19,979 nucleotides of DNA from Candidatus Aminicenantota bacterium (GTDB lineage Bacteria; Acidobacteriota; Aminicenantia; Aminicenantales; Aminicenantaceae), in NCBI GenBank assembly GCA_030620655.1, contig JAUXEH010000011.1:1-19979 (forward strand), read 5' to 3'. The position numbers and the translations under genes were made by a program. Of the stretch, positions 12,563 through 19,979 are shown piece by piece. Positions within the stretch are counted from its first letter, which is position 1. Each line of letters begins with the position of its first letter. The notes under the pieces were generated by a model. It was not told the DNA's origin. It saw only the letters and a program-made list of their open reading frames with translations, and ran no database searches.

Positions 12563-14734
12563 TCAGGATGCTTTGAGCTTTGCCAGAAAGGCCTGGAATC
12601 GAGGGCGATCCCGGAGCGAGTCGAGATCCGGGTCGTTCTCGAGCCAGGCCTTGGGCAGGCTTCCGAACAGGAGGGCCCTTTCCAGGCAGGAGATGGCCTT
12701 GTCCGCGCGGCCCAGCATGGCGAAGTCGCAGGCGCAGGCATAGAGAGTCATGGGTTCTTCCGGGGATGCGGCGAACGCCCGCTCTACCCAGTCCAGGGCC
12801 TGCGGCTTCTCCCCCAGGTGGTTCAGGGCCCCGGCTCCATAGCTCAAGGCCCAAGCGTCATCGGGGAAAAGCCCCAGATAGGCCTCCACCCGCTGTAGGC
12901 TGAGCTGGAAGGCGCTGTGGGCCTCCAGGTCCTTGTTGAGGTCCGTGTCGATCATGCCCAGCAGGTAGGGGGAAGTGAAGTCGTCGGGCCTCTGTTCCGT
13001 GGCCTGGGCGGCCAGGCGTGCGGCCTTTTCATACTTCCCCTGGGAAAAACAGTTCCGGGCATAGAAGTAAGAGCCCTCGTAGAGGTCCGGACGGAGGCGC
13101 AGCGCGGTGTCGAACTCCCTCTCCGCCTCCTGGTGTTTTCTCTGAAGGGACAGGGTCATCCCGCGGGCGACATGGGCCTCGGCCAGGTCCGGGTCCAGCG
13201 CCAGCGCCTTGCGGCTGGTGGTTTCGGCTTCCTTCAGATTGGTGTCGCTGGCATTGAACCAGCTGTAGAGAAACGCGTAGCAGTAGCACGCCCAGGCATA
13301 GGCCGCGGCGAATCCCGGATCGAAGGAGCTGGCGTGCAGGAAATGCGACAGGGCGTGCTCTATGCTCTTGCGCTGGAAGAGGTAGAAATGCCGCCGTCCC
13401 TGCAGGAGGTTGTCGTAGGCCTCGATGTTCTCTGTGGGGGCCGTGGAGATGGCCTTTTTTTCCTGCTCTGTTAGCACGACATGGAGGGAGCCGGCGATCT
13501 GCTCGGCGATCTCCGACTGGACTGCGAACACATCCTTGGCATCGCGGTCGAAGGTGTCGGACCAGAGGTGGTACCCGTCTTTGGTGTTGATAAGCTGGGC
13601 GGTTACCCGCAGCTTGTCCCCGGACTTCCGGACACTGCCTTCGACGACGGTCCTCACGTTCAGCTCCTCTCCGATGCGGCGGATGTCCTGCGAGTGATCC
13701 TTATACAGGGACGAGGTCGTACGTGAGGTCACATGCAGCCCTCCGATCTTGACCAGGGAGTTGATGAGCTCGTCGGCCAGCCCGTCGCTGAAATATTCGT
13801 TCTTCTTGTCGGGGCTCATGTTGGTGAAGGGCAGGACCGCGACCGAGGCCGGGTGGATGTCTTTTTTCCGGAATCCGCCCTCCGAGATCTCTTTGAGCTG
13901 TGCGATGATCGCTTCCATGGATTGGATCCGGTCTTCGGATTCCTTTTCCAAGCACAGGTTTATGATCTGCTGCAGTTTTTCGGGGATGTCGGGCTGATAG
14001 CCCGCCAGTGAGGGAGGTGTGTCGTAGAGCACGGCGGCGGCCGCTTCCACAGGAGTTCGCCGGAAGAACAGGCGCTTGCCGGTGATCATTTCCCACAGGA
14101 CGCAGCCCAAGGCGAATATGTCGCTGCGGGGGTCGGTGAACTCGCTCCGGATCTGTTCGGGCGACATGTAGGCCACCGTCCCGGCGAATCCTTCGGAGAA
14201 GCTGTGCTGGGTCAGGGTGGTGGCCTGGTCGTCGTTGTCGCTCCGGCGGCGGCGTGTCTGAGCTTGGGCCAGTCCGAAATCGAGGATCTTGAGGTCGCCC
14301 CCTTCCGTGATGAAGATGTTGTGCGGCTTGATGTCCCTGTGGACGATGCCTTTCCCGTGCGCGGCAGACAAGCCGTGGGCGATGGCGAGCGCGATGTGAT
14401 AGGTCTCATTCCAGGGGATCGGATCCCTTGCGATCCGCTCGGCCAGGGTCTCGCCCTGCAGATATTCCATGACGGCATAGGTGCGGCCGCGCCAGGCGCC
14501 GATGTCGAACAGGATCCGGATGTTGGGGTGGGAGAGGGAGGCGACCTTCTTGTTCTCCTCCTGAAACCTTTTCAGTGCCTGGGGATCTCTGGAGAGATGA
14601 TCGGGCAGGACCTTGATGGCCACGCTGCGCTCCAGGCGCGAGTCCTGGGCCAGGTAGACCTCTCCCATGCCGCCTTCGCCGAGCTTGGAGACGATCTCAT
14701 ACGGGCCGATCCTCAGACCTTTTCGCAGTGCCAT
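12563..14734 (-). CDS. Ser/Thr protein kinase with TolB-like and TPR regions
   Basis: The 723-residue protein begins with a complete Hanks-type kinase domain (about 10-285): glycine loop GEGGMGEV (19-26), Lys41, HRDIKPHN (132-139), DFG (152-154) and SPE (191-193). It phosphorylates proteins on Ser or Thr. Residues 295-430 (VAVLPFTNMSPDKKNEYFSDGLADEL and following, split here as VAVLPFTNMS and YFSDGLADEL) match the TolB/FlgO-like domain often joined to kinases, cyclases and CadC-like regulators. The remainder to 723 consists of TPR-type helical repeats (for example LDPDLAEAHVARGMTLS and RPDLYEGSYFYARN), usually protein-binding. There is no transmembrane segment, so it should be cytoplasmic, unlike PknB. 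The ATG at 14734 starts the domain cleanly; AGGTGG lies a little far upstream (about 10 bases). Targets are not visible. It is transcribed divergently from the serine hydrolase and toward the receiver gene. Confidence 0.92.
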   Translation of the reverse strand: MALRKGLRIGPYEIVSKLGEGGMGEVYLAQDSRLERSVAIKVLPDHLSRDPQALKRFQEENKKVASLSHPNIRILFDIGAWRGRTYAVMEYLQGETLAERIARDPIPWNETYHIALAIAHGLSAAHGKGIVHRDIKPHNIFITEGGDLKILDFGLAQAQTRRRRSDNDDQATTLTQHSFSEGFAGTVAYMSPEQIRSEFTDPRSDIFALGCVLWEMITGKRLFFRRTPVEAAAAVLYDTPPSLAGYQPDIPEKLQQIINLCLEKESEDRIQSMEAIIAQLKEISEGGFRKKDIHPASVAVLPFTNMSPDKKNEYFSDGLADELINSLVKIGGLHVTSRTTSSLYKDHSQDIRRIGEELNVRTVVEGSVRKSGDKLRVTAQLINTKDGYHLWSDTFDRDAKDVFAVQSEIAEQIAGSLHVVLTEQEKKAISTAPTENIEAYDNLLQGRRHFYLFQRKSIEHALSHFLHASSFDPGFAAAYAWACYCYAFLYSWFNASDTNLKEAETTSRKALALDPDLAEAHVARGMTLSLQRKHQEAEREFDTALRLRPDLYEGSYFYARNCFSQGKYEKAARLAAQATEQRPDDFTSPYLLGMIDTDLNKDLEAHSAFQLSLQRVEAYLGLFPDDAWALSYGAGALNHLGEKPQALDWVERAFAASPEEPMTLYACACDFAMLGRADKAISCLERALLFGSLPKAWLENDPDLDSLRDRPRFQAFLAKLKAS

Positions 14735-14853
14735 GGGTGATCATCCACCTAATAGTACGTATATACAGGGGAATTAATTCAGTGAATATATTTATATCTC
14801 ATTGTGACAGGCTTTGCAATCCGAAAACGAAATCGAATGGCTGCCGTATTTAT

Positions 14854-14865
14854 ATACATATGTAT
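14854..14865. promoter_or_regulatory. 12-bp palindrome in the kinase/serine hydrolase divergent region
   Basis: ATACATATGTAT is a perfect palindrome in the 181-base AT-rich region between the divergent kinase and serine hydrolase genes, about 50 bases before the hydrolase ATG. It could be an operator, but AT-rich DNA produces such sites by chance. Confidence 0.22.
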
Positions 14866-14915
14866 GCTTTCATCGAGATCAGGTCGAAGCAGATCTTATA
14901 TTATTGGAGGGGACT

Positions 14916-16394
14916 ATGACGCGTACGAGCCTCGGAGTATTCATCCTATGTTTGTTCATGCTCCAGCCTGCCTCAGCCCAGCAGCCTGGGGAGGTCAGCT
15001 ACACGGACGAAGGGATCTTTCCCGGCGGAAGGATCGGGGAACGGATCCGGTCACTTCTCGATACGTTTAATTCGAACGATCCCGAGAAGATTCGGCGTTT
15101 CTTACAGGATGAGTGCACGGTGCGCTTCCGGGATTTTGCCCCCATGGAGGAACACATTCAGGTGTTCCAGGGGACCTACCAGCAGTGGGGCGGAGCTGAT
15201 TTCCACAGCATCCGCACCTATGTGCCGGAGAGAGCGGGGGAGACCGTGGTCATCCTCAAGGACCGCAACTTCGGCGCCTGGCGGGCGTTTGTGTTGAGTT
15301 TCGACGAGGATATGGACTTTCGTGTCACCGGGATTCGGCTGAACGATGCCCGCACGCCCAGCAATGTCGAGGAACCAGCCTTGTCAGAGAAGGAGGTCCT
15401 TGCCGAGGTCGAAAGGCTCATGAAGAACCTGAGTGCCAAGGATGCCTTCTCCGGGACCATTCTCGTGGCCAAGGGAGACAGGGTGCTTTTCACTTTTGCC
15501 TGCGGGGAAGCCAGCAAACGCTTCCATGTGCCCATCAATCTCGACACCAAGTTCAACCTGGGGTCCATGAACAAGATGTTCACCTCGCTGGCTATCATGC
15601 GGCTGGTGGAAAAGGGAAGGCTGTCCCTGGACGATACCCTGGACAAATACCTGGATGATACTTGGCTGCCCCAGGACACGACGGCGAAGATCACGATCCA
15701 TCACCTGCTGACACACACGTCTGGATTGGGCAGCTATTTCAACCGGACCTACAGCCAGAGCTCACGCCAGCTCTTCCGCAGGCTAGATGATTACAAACCC
15801 CTGATCAGGGACGAGAGATCGGCCTTCGAGCCGGGCAGCCGCTACCAGTACAGCAACACGGGCATGTTCCTGCTGGGAGTCGTGATCGAGAGTGTGACCG
15901 GAGAGGATTATTTCGATCATATCCGCGAGAATATCTATGAGCCGGCCGGCATGCATAACTCCGACTGCTACGAGATGGACTTCCCGGTGGAGAACCTGGC
16001 CATCGGCTACAGCCCGGCCCCGGACAGCCCCTGGAAGTGGGAGAACAACCTCTACAAACATGTGATCAAGGGGGGACCGGCCGGAGGGGGATTCTCCACG
16101 GTTAGGGACCTGCATAAGTTCGCGCTTGCGCTTCTTTCCGGAACGTATGTGTCCAAGGAGGCCCGGGAGAAGATGTGGACGGACCATTCCGGATCGGGCT
16201 ACGGATACGGGTTCGGCATCCAGGAAGGGCCCAACGGGAAGGTGGTGGGCCACAGTGGGGGCTTCCCCGGCATCAATTCCAACCTGGATATATACGTGGA
16301 CAGGGGCTACATCGTGGCGGCCATGTCCAACTATGACCAGGGCACCGGGGCTGTGACCGGCCGGATCGCGTCCCTCCTGGCACGTGTAAAGTGA
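14916..16394 (+). CDS. Exported serine hydrolase, class C beta-lactamase fold
   Basis: The 492-residue protein has a Sec signal ending near PASA (18-21) and should act in the periplasm or outside. The C-terminal domain (about 160-490) has the penicillin-binding-protein/class C motifs: SMNK (Ser217, Lys220), YSN (312-314) and HSGG (446-449) in place of KTG. Such proteins include esterases, D-amino peptidases and transpeptidase-like enzymes; true beta-lactam resistance is not implied. Residues 40-150 form a separate domain starting LLDTFNSNDPEKIRRFL, which resembles the small NTF2/SnoaL-like folds but is not firmly assigned. The ATG at 14916 is preferred over the longer frame because GGAGGGG stands five bases upstream and it opens directly into the signal peptide. 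It appears to be a single-gene unit. Confidence 0.9.
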   Translation: MTRTSLGVFILCLFMLQPASAQQPGEVSYTDEGIFPGGRIGERIRSLLDTFNSNDPEKIRRFLQDECTVRFRDFAPMEEHIQVFQGTYQQWGGADFHSIRTYVPERAGETVVILKDRNFGAWRAFVLSFDEDMDFRVTGIRLNDARTPSNVEEPALSEKEVLAEVERLMKNLSAKDAFSGTILVAKGDRVLFTFACGEASKRFHVPINLDTKFNLGSMNKMFTSLAIMRLVEKGRLSLDDTLDKYLDDTWLPQDTTAKITIHHLLTHTSGLGSYFNRTYSQSSRQLFRRLDDYKPLIRDERSAFEPGSRYQYSNTGMFLLGVVIESVTGEDYFDHIRENIYEPAGMHNSDCYEMDFPVENLAIGYSPAPDSPWKWENNLYKHVIKGGPAGGGFSTVRDLHKFALALLSGTYVSKEAREKMWTDHSGSGYGYGFGIQEGPNGKVVGHSGGFPGINSNLDIYVDRGYIVAAMSNYDQGTGAVTGRIASLLARVK

Positions 16395-16580
16395 GTGGCC
16401 CGGCTCCTTAATCGCGCTCCGACAACTGGAAGTTGTTGAAAAATAATAAAATAACTTCTTAGCCAGGTTTTTTGGGGTAATAACTGAACTTTTGATGAAA
16501 TATTCATGTTCTTTTAACGGTGGAACTGTATTAAAATGTGCCAGTTCTGATTGTCGGAGCATGGAATATATGGTAAAAAG

Positions 16581-16952
16581 ATGATGGAGGAACACATTCA
16601 GACGCCAAAGCTGTTAGCCTCAGGGGACGAGGCCCGGGTGAACGAGGAAGCCCTGGCACGCCGGGCGAAGAAGGAACCCTCCGGCAAGAAACACCGGATC
16701 ACGCTGCGGCCTTTCTACTGCAAGGGGTGCGGGCTGTGCGTGGACATCTGCCCGACCGGCGTGCTGCTCCTCAGCAACAACAAGCGCAGCAAATGGGGGA
16801 TCACGGTCATCAAGTCGGCCCCGGATTTCTGCATCGGGTGCCGCATGTGCGAACATCGGTGTCCGGACTTCGCCATCCTGATCGACTACGGCGAAAACGT
16901 GAAGGGGAAGGAGCCGGAGCGCGGGCAGATGGGGGAGGCCTCCCATGGGTAA
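16581..16952 (+). CDS. korD: 2-oxoacid:ferredoxin oxidoreductase delta subunit (2x[4Fe-4S] ferredoxin)
   Basis: The 123-residue protein carries two classical [4Fe-4S] motifs, CKGCGLCVDICP and CIGCRMCEHRCP, separated by about 28 residues, and is the electron-accepting ferredoxin-like subunit of the oxidoreductase encoded downstream. It has a charged N-terminal extension of about 45 residues before the first cluster. ATG 16581 (or 16584) is chosen; the frame is also open to a TTG at 16551, but no ribosome site precedes it. GGTAAAAAG before 16581 is itself weak, so the start is the uncertain part. The end overlaps korA by eight bases. The leader upstream (16395-16580) is AT-rich, contains a small hairpin (ACAACT, GGA, AGTTGT at 16422-16436) and must hold the operon promoter, which I cannot place. 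Confidence 0.9.
   Translation: MMEEHIQTPKLLASGDEARVNEEALARRAKKEPSGKKHRITLRPFYCKGCGLCVDICPTGVLLLSNNKRSKWGITVIKSAPDFCIGCRMCEHRCPDFAILIDYGENVKGKEPERGQMGEASHG
16933..16944 (+). promoter_or_regulatory. Palindrome containing the korA ribosome site
   Basis: GGGAGGCCTCCC is a perfect 12-bp palindrome ending at the base before the korA ATG, and the Shine-Dalgarno GGGAGG is its left half. As RNA it has no loop room to fold fully, so any masking would be partial. It could also simply reflect GC-rich coding sequence of korD. Confidence 0.25.
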
Positions 16953-18066
16953 GCGGCAGGCCCTGCAGGGCAACACCATCGTTTCCCGGGCCGCCATCGC
17001 AGCCGGGTGTGACTTCTATGCCGGTTATCCCATCTCACCCTCGTCGGAGATCACACACTTCATGTCCCAGGAGATGCCTCGGTTGGGACGAGTCTTCATC
17101 CAGATGGAGGACGAGATCGCCTCTATCGGGGCCTGCATCGGGGCCAGCCTGGCCGGCAAAAAAGCCATGACCGCCACCAGCGGCCCCGGATTTTCCCTGA
17201 TGCAGGAGAACCTGGGCCTGGCTGCCATGGCGGAAGTGCCTCTGGTCATTGTCGATGCCATGCGGGGCGGGCCCTCGACCGGACTGCCCACGCGCCCCTC
17301 ACAGGCCGACCTCATGCAGATCCGCTGGGGCACGCACGGAGACCATCCGGTGATCGCCCTCTATCCGGCATTCCCGGAGGAGCTTTTCTGGGAGACCGTA
17401 CGGGCCTTCAGCCTGGCGGAGAGGTTCTGGACCCCCGTTGTTTTGGTGCTGGATGAAAGTATTGCCAAGGCGCTCGAGGATATCGAGATCCCGGAGTGGG
17501 ACGGGAACCAGGTCGAGTCCCGCAAACCGCTGAAACCCGATCATCTCAACATCTATGACCGCAGCGTCGGGGAGAATCCGCCGCGGGTGGATTTCTTCCA
17601 GGGCTATCCCATCCACATCGACGGCCTGGAGCACGACTCCCACGGATGGCCCACCTCCGACCCGGAGGTCACACAGAAGATGCAGACCCTGCGTCTGCAC
17701 AAGATCTATGAGGCGTTGGACGAGATCATCCACTTCAACGAATACCAGCTGGAGGATGCCGAGATCCTGGTGTTTTCCTTCGGAATATCCGCCCGGGCCG
17801 GGATGGAAGCCGTGGACATGGCCCGGGATCAGGGTATCCGCGCCGGGCTGTTCCAGGCGGTCACGATCTGGCCATTTCCCAAGGAGGCCCTGCAGGAGCG
17901 GTTCCGGAGGATCAAGAAAGTGCTGACTGTGGAACTCAACATGGGGCAGATGAAGTACGAGGTGGAGCGCGCGGCCTACGACGATGTGGACACGCGCACC
18001 CTGGTGCGTGCCGACGGGGTGCCTTTTTCGCCCGAGGACATCCTGGAAAAACTGAGGGAGTTCTGA
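16945..18066 (+). CDS. korA: 2-oxoglutarate/2-oxoacid:ferredoxin oxidoreductase alpha subunit
   Basis: The 373-residue protein has the alpha-subunit hallmarks GYPISPSSEITHFM near the start, ATSGPGFSLMQENLG (about 72-86) and ARAGMEAVDMARDQGIRAGLFQAVTIWPFP (in two parts, ARAGMEAVDMARDQ and LFQAVTIWPFP) near the C-terminus, where CoA and domain III contacts lie. It lacks the fused N-terminal gamma domain of some alpha subunits, consistent with a separate gamma gene downstream. With korB it converts a 2-oxoacid and CoA into acyl-CoA, CO2 and reduced ferredoxin, or the reverse. 2-oxoglutarate is the most likely substrate from the korDABC gene set, but sequence alone does not exclude branched-chain or aromatic 2-oxoacids. 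Start ATG 16945 overlaps korD and has GGGGGAGG upstream. Confidence 0.92.
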   Translation: MGKRQALQGNTIVSRAAIAAGCDFYAGYPISPSSEITHFMSQEMPRLGRVFIQMEDEIASIGACIGASLAGKKAMTATSGPGFSLMQENLGLAAMAEVPLVIVDAMRGGPSTGLPTRPSQADLMQIRWGTHGDHPVIALYPAFPEELFWETVRAFSLAERFWTPVVLVLDESIAKALEDIEIPEWDGNQVESRKPLKPDHLNIYDRSVGENPPRVDFFQGYPIHIDGLEHDSHGWPTSDPEVTQKMQTLRLHKIYEALDEIIHFNEYQLEDAEILVFSFGISARAGMEAVDMARDQGIRAGLFQAVTIWPFPKEALQERFRRIKKVLTVELNMGQMKYEVERAAYDDVDTRTLVRADGVPFSPEDILEKLREF

Positions 18067-18068
18067 CC

Positions 18069-18908
18069 ATGCGTGCCTACGAAAAATACATACGCTTCGA
18101 AACATTCCCCCAGCCCTGGTGTCCGGGATGTGGGGACGGGATCATTTTAAAGGCCGTTGCCATGGCCTTCGCCGACCTGGAGCTTTCCCCCGACGACATC
18201 ATCGTGGTCTCCGGGATCGGATGCTCCGGCCGCATGTCCACCTACTTCAACACCAACACGCTCCACACCACACACGGCCGGGCCCTGACCTATGCCACCG
18301 GTATCAAGCTGGCCCGGCCGGAGAAGCTAGTGGTCGTGGTCTCCGGTGACGGGGACGCCCTGGCCATCGGGGGCAACCACCTCATCCATGCGGCCCGACG
18401 CAACATCGGGATCAAGATGATCCTCATCAACAACGGGGTGTACGGCATGACGGGCGGGCAGCTGTCGCCCATGACGCCGCAGCTGTTCCTCACGGCCACC
18501 ACGCCCTACAAAAACATCGAACCCAAGTTCGACATCGTGGACCTGCTCATCGCCTCCAAGGTGTCGTTCGTGGCCCGGGAAACGGTCAACCGCCCCTTCC
18601 CGCTCAAGGAGGTAATCCGCAAATCGTTCTTGCACAAGGGCTTTTCCGTGGTCGAGGCGATAAGCAACTGCCACGTCAACCTGGGGAGGAAGAACCGCAT
18701 GCGGTCGGCCCTTTCCATGACCAAGTGGATCGCCGAAAAGACCGTGACCAAGTATGATTATGACAAGATGACCGCCGAGGAGAAGGAGCACAAATACCCG
18801 GTGGGGATCCTGAAGGCGGATGAAGAGAGGATGGAGTATTCGGACCTGTATCACAAGATCGTCATGTCGGCGGTCGAGGCAACGGGGAAAGAGGGGGGCC
18901 GGGAATGA
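18069..18908 (+). CDS. korB: 2-oxoglutarate/2-oxoacid:ferredoxin oxidoreductase beta subunit (TPP-binding)
   Basis: The 279-residue protein carries the thiamine diphosphate motif GDGDALAIGG...NN (93-122) and four cysteines in the positions expected for the beta-subunit [4Fe-4S] cluster: Cys18 and Cys21 (WCPGCGDG), Cys52 (GIGCSGR) and Cys201 (NCHVNLGRKN). HTTHGRALTYATG and GVYGMTGGQLSPMTP are typical of Kor beta subunits. This is the catalytic centre where the 2-oxoacid is decarboxylated. It begins two bases after the korA stop with GAGGGAG as ribosome site, and its stop overlaps the korC start as ATGA. Confidence 0.94.
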   Translation: MRAYEKYIRFETFPQPWCPGCGDGIILKAVAMAFADLELSPDDIIVVSGIGCSGRMSTYFNTNTLHTTHGRALTYATGIKLARPEKLVVVVSGDGDALAIGGNHLIHAARRNIGIKMILINNGVYGMTGGQLSPMTPQLFLTATTPYKNIEPKFDIVDLLIASKVSFVARETVNRPFPLKEVIRKSFLHKGFSVVEAISNCHVNLGRKNRMRSALSMTKWIAEKTVTKYDYDKMTAEEKEHKYPVGILKADEERMEYSDLYHKIVMSAVEATGKEGGRE

Positions 18909-19456
18909 GCCGCTACGAGATCAGGTATGCCGCCATCGGAGGGCAGGGCATCGTGACGGCAGGCTCCCTGTTGATGGCGATCGCCGTGGAGAAGGAAAAC
19001 AAACACGCGGTCGGCAGCCCCACGACCACTTCGGCGGTGCGGGGGGGCGCCACCAAGGTGGATGTCATCATCTCCCCGGAAAAGATCCTCTTCCCCCGGG
19101 CCAGGGCCATCGATTTCTTTCTCTGCACCTACCAGAAATCTTACGATCAGTACCGGGACAAGATCAAACCGGATGCGATCGTGGTCCTGGATACGAACCT
19201 CATCACGGAAGCAGGGGATACCGGAAACTGGAAACTGCACAAGATACCCATCATCCAGGAGACCAAGAGCCGGCTGGGGAATGTCATGTTGACCTCGGTC
19301 GTGACGCTGGCCATCACTCAGGAGCTGACAGGTGTGATCGAGTATGATAACCTTGTGGACTATATCCGGGAATGGGCGCCTGAGGGGCTCCGGGATCTCA
19401 ACCTGAAGGCCATCGAAGTCGGCTGCCGGTTGGCACAGAAAGTGGAAAGGAAATGA
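18905..19456 (+). CDS. korC: 2-oxoglutarate/2-oxoacid:ferredoxin oxidoreductase gamma subunit
   Basis: The 183-residue protein starts RYAAIGGQGIVTAGSLL, the GxGGQG signature of the gamma (Por/Kor catalytic gamma) domain, and continues with VRGGATKVDVIIS, another family stretch. It completes the four-subunit enzyme together with korD, korA and korB. The ATG overlaps the korB TGA (ATGA at 18905-18908) and GAGGGGGG precedes it, so expression should be coupled. Its own stop overlaps the thioesterase start in the same manner. Confidence 0.93.
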   Translation: MSRYEIRYAAIGGQGIVTAGSLLMAIAVEKENKHAVGSPTTTSAVRGGATKVDVIISPEKILFPRARAIDFFLCTYQKSYDQYRDKIKPDAIVVLDTNLITEAGDTGNWKLHKIPIIQETKSRLGNVMLTSVVTLAITQELTGVIEYDNLVDYIREWAPEGLRDLNLKAIEVGCRLAQKVERK

Positions 19457-19824
19457 GCTGGACAGAAGACCCGACCCTGAGGGTGACCCTCCTCCCACGG
19501 GACACCAACAAACATGGGTCGATTTTCGGCGGGATAATCCTGAGCCACATCGACCTGGCCGCGGCCATCGAGGCCCGGAAGACCACAGGGGCCAGGAACA
19601 TCGTCACCGTGGCCATGGACAAAGTCGTGTTCCACAAGCCTGTGTTCGTGGGAGATGTGGTCAGTTTCTACACCAAGACCCGGAAGGTCGGCCGTACCTC
19701 GGTCACGACCGAGGTCGTGGTCGAGGCCACCCGGGCAGATAACCAGAAGACGGTCCGGGTGACCGAGGCAGAGGTCGTGTTCGTGGCCGTGGATGAGGAC
19801 TGGGGTCCTGTCCCAGTAAAATAA
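19453..19824 (+). CDS. Hotdog-fold acyl-CoA thioesterase (YciA-like)
   Basis: The 123-residue protein is a single hotdog domain. HGSIFGGIILSHIDLAAAIEA (21-41; catalytic Asp34) corresponds to the HGxxFGG-xx-MDxAxxxxA motif of YciA/ACOT-type thioesterases, and VVFHKPVFVGDVVSFYT is the second conserved strand. It hydrolyses acyl-CoA to the free acid and CoA. There is no signal peptide. Translation is coupled to korC (ATGA at 19453-19456, AAGGAA ribosome site). Placement as the fifth gene of the Kor operon suggests it acts on the Kor product, for example succinyl-CoA, or drains the CoA-ester pool; this is inference, since YciA-like enzymes have broad specificity. Confidence 0.9.
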   Translation: MSWTEDPTLRVTLLPRDTNKHGSIFGGIILSHIDLAAAIEARKTTGARNIVTVAMDKVVFHKPVFVGDVVSFYTKTRKVGRTSVTTEVVVEATRADNQKTVRVTEAEVVFVAVDEDWGPVPVK

Positions 19825-19837
19825 CCTGAATTATTGA

Positions 19838-19901
19838 TAAGAATTGCCGATCTATTATAAAATACAAAGGAATTATTTCATTTAAATATCGGCAATTCTT
19901 A
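19838..19901. repeat. 14-bp perfect inverted repeat with 36-base AT-rich spacer after the Kor operon
   Basis: TAAGAATTGCCGAT (19838-19851) and its exact reverse complement (19888-19901) flank a 36-base AT-rich spacer, 13 bases after the thioesterase stop. As RNA it would form a 14-bp stem with a large loop. No T-run follows, so it is not a typical intrinsic terminator. It could be a bidirectional terminator, a binding-site pair or the ends of a very small mobile remnant. From 19902 to the window end I see no gene. Confidence 0.6.
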
Positions 19902-19979
19902 CCCTCCGGGCGAGCGGATCTCACAGCATCTGATGCAACCTCCACTCGTGAATAATCCAGGCTAAGTGACCTCGACCTC

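Noticed and set aside
14916..16394. Antibiotic-resistance beta-lactamase
   Set aside because: Only the general SxxK/YxN/HxxG fold motifs are present, with an extra N-terminal domain; most such proteins are not lactamases.
16551..16580. TTG start for korD
   Set aside because: No ribosome site precedes it and the added ten residues are not needed; ATG at 16581/16584 is more plausible, though not certain.
19846..19851. GCCGAT as a sigma28-type -10 element
   Set aside because: No TAAA-like -35 at the proper distance of about 15 bases on either arm, and no motility gene follows in the window.

Overview
This window looks like ordinary chromosome from a GC-rich, Gram-negative bacterium with an anaerobic or low-oxygen lifestyle. 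The Gram-negative reading rests on a Tat-exported iron-sulfur protein, a multiheme periplasmic cytochrome and a lipoprotein-type signal. The anaerobic reading rests on a ferredoxin-dependent 2-oxoacid oxidoreductase and a quinone-linked cytochrome/Fe-S/NrfD module. The serine/threonine kinase with TolB-like and TPR regions and the multiheme genes would fit Desulfobacterota or Acidobacteriota-like lineages. The window has no rRNA or other marker that settles the taxon.

Layout. Bases 1-38 hold the tail of a plus-strand gene. Bases 58-3496 (minus strand) hold a redox operon, read in the order tetraheme cytochrome c, Tat-type four-cluster Fe-S protein, NrfD-type membrane quinone subunit, followed after a 209-base gap by a cytoplasmic cyclophilin. 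Divergently, bases 3626-10154 encode AddB and AddA, a two-nuclease helicase-nuclease for double-strand break repair. Bases 10155-10907 are an AT-richer island with a small ribbon-helix-helix-like gene, its probable operator, flanking 26-bp imperfect direct repeats and hairpins. Bases 10908-11969 encode a lipoprotein MsrA-MsrB fusion. On the minus strand follow a single-domain response regulator (11993-12436) and a Ser/Thr kinase with TolB-like and TPR regions (12563-14734). Bases 14916-16394 encode an exported serine hydrolase of the class C beta-lactamase fold. Bases 16581-19824 are a tight korDABC operon ending in a hotdog acyl-CoA thioesterase, followed by a long inverted repeat.

How the parts fit. 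The cytochrome/Fe-S/NrfD proteins should move electrons between the quinone pool and periplasmic hemes. The Kor operon makes or consumes acyl-CoA with low-potential ferredoxin in the cytoplasm, and its thioesterase partner is translationally coupled, suggesting control of the acyl-CoA pool. AddAB and MsrAB are repair functions.

The most unusual features are non-genic. Palindromes of the form A-run/GGGG-ACAG-CCCC/T-run lie in frame inside both addB (an inverted pair) and addA (a single copy between two nuclease catalytic motifs). The small RHH-like gene has a 7-bp-arm inverted repeat overlapping its -35 box and lies between direct repeats. I found no CRISPR array, tRNA, rRNA, intact insertion sequence or clear new defence system.
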